Source: Psychromonas sp. 14N.309.X.WAT.B.A12 (lineage in GTDB: Bacteria > Pseudomonadota > Gammaproteobacteria > Enterobacterales > Psychromonadaceae). Taken from it: a stretch of DNA of 64,000 nt. Both the position numbers and the translations under genes were made by a program. The stretch covers positions 434,001-498,000 of the forward strand of contig NZ_JAPNXS010000001.1 of assembly GCF_030397575.1 (NCBI RefSeq), read 5' to 3'. The notes beneath the pieces are model-generated. The model made no database searches, was not told the origin of the DNA, and saw only the letters and a list, made by a program, of their open reading frames with translations. This document shows, piece by piece, positions 63,631 to 64,000 of the stretch; the first letter of the stretch is position 1, and each line of letters begins with the position of its first letter.

Positions 63631-64000
63631 GTGTTTAAAATAAAAAATTTTTCATTAAGAAGTCAGCTTATAGCAATAGGTTTATTACCAGGTGTAATAG
63701 CAACTATTGTTATTATTATATTTATAAGTTTTGTTCAAAACCACTATAGCCATCTAGACTCTGAAAGTGAACTAAAAACGTTAGCAAGGTTAATGGCTAG
63801 TCAAAATACAGCAACGGCTCAATTCAAAGATCGAGAAGCAGCTAAAGAAAGTTTGGACAGTCTTTATGCTAAAAGAGAAATTATATTGGCTAGAATTTAT
63901 GACCAAAACAAACAGATCTTGGCGGAGTATATCCAACCAGATTTTGATCAAGCTCTGTATTCTTCATTAATAAAAATGAATGTAACTGAGTTACAAAAAG
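63631..64000 (+). CDS. CHASE8-type membrane sensor (YfiN-like), truncated by the window edge
   Basis: GTG start at 63631 with AAAGGTG upstream; 123 codons are open to the edge. It begins with a basic FKIKNFSLRSQ, a membrane helix (LIAIGLLPGVIATIVIIIFISF, about residues 13-34), then a periplasmic segment ELKTLARLMASQNTATAQFKDREAAKESLDSL and ILARIYDQN, which follows the CHASE8 domain of YfiN/TpbB. The output domain lies beyond the window and is probably GGDEF or histidine kinase. It forms an operon with YfiR. Confidence 0.75.
   Translation, partial: MFKIKNFSLRSQLIAIGLLPGVIATIVIIIFISFVQNHYSHLDSESELKTLARLMASQNTATAQFKDREAAKESLDSLYAKREIILARIYDQNKQILAEYIQPDFDQALYSSLIKMNVTELQK

Overview
The window is a low-GC chromosomal segment of a gammaproteobacterium. 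Gene order and protein similarity (yciK/sohB/topA, truA-folC-dedD-cvpA-purF, bioA/bioBFCD, dapA-bamC, a 367-residue PurC) point to a marine Vibrionales/Alteromonadales-type organism. Psychromonas is my best guess; this is inference from recalled similarity, not a search. I see no phage, insertion sequence, CRISPR array or tRNA.

The first half (about 1-32.5 kb) is conserved housekeeping: the start of a histidine-kinase-like gene, cysB, pabB, class I fumarase, aspC, pssA, the 4.5S RNA (ffs), lpxM, yciK, sohB, topA, the truA-folC-dedD-cvpA-purF cluster (without the dedA/accD found there in E. coli), asnS, the biotin locus (bioA divergent from bioBFCD across a palindromic operator), a DMT permease, ybbN/cnoX, dapA-bamC, a DUF2897 peptide, purC and trmN6. 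A 96-bp MITE-like repeat and a second partial copy lie behind purF.

The second half is accessory. In order: a sulfotransferase; SDR and quinone-reductase-like genes divergent from a LysR regulator; a TAXI-TRAP uptake system followed by a PEBP-like secreted protein; two nu-class glutathione transferases, a cytoplasmic 5'-nucleotidase-like enzyme, a CxxC AhpD/CMD-like protein and a TetR repressor; a short LETM1-like protein; an arsenic operon (ArsC-ArsR fusion, Acr3, dual-specificity-type phosphatase); and an AraC-controlled amine or amino acid oxidation cluster (OCD-like, Rid-like, DadA-like, APC permease). These are followed by a Rob-like regulator, a Fur-boxed siderophore receptor, HupE, YidH/YidG-like DUF202 proteins, two small His/Lys-rich secreted proteins, and a TonB receptor-YfiR-CHASE8 sensor operon that runs off the right edge.

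The most interesting signals are regulatory. (1) Near-identical palindromes based on TTGAACGATCGTTCAA sit in front of the GST pair, the CMD gene and tetR, with the same two-site layout at the two target promoters; this defines a small TetR regulon. (2) The two His/Lys-rich secreted proteins share a promoter made of three 11-bp direct repeats with core CTnCAnA, ending exactly 8 bp before an identical TATAGT; this suggests an OmpR/PhoB-type response regulator. (3) The MITE-like repeat, the extra 5' hairpin before 4.5S RNA, and the Rid-like protein lacking the RidA arginine are also worth checking.
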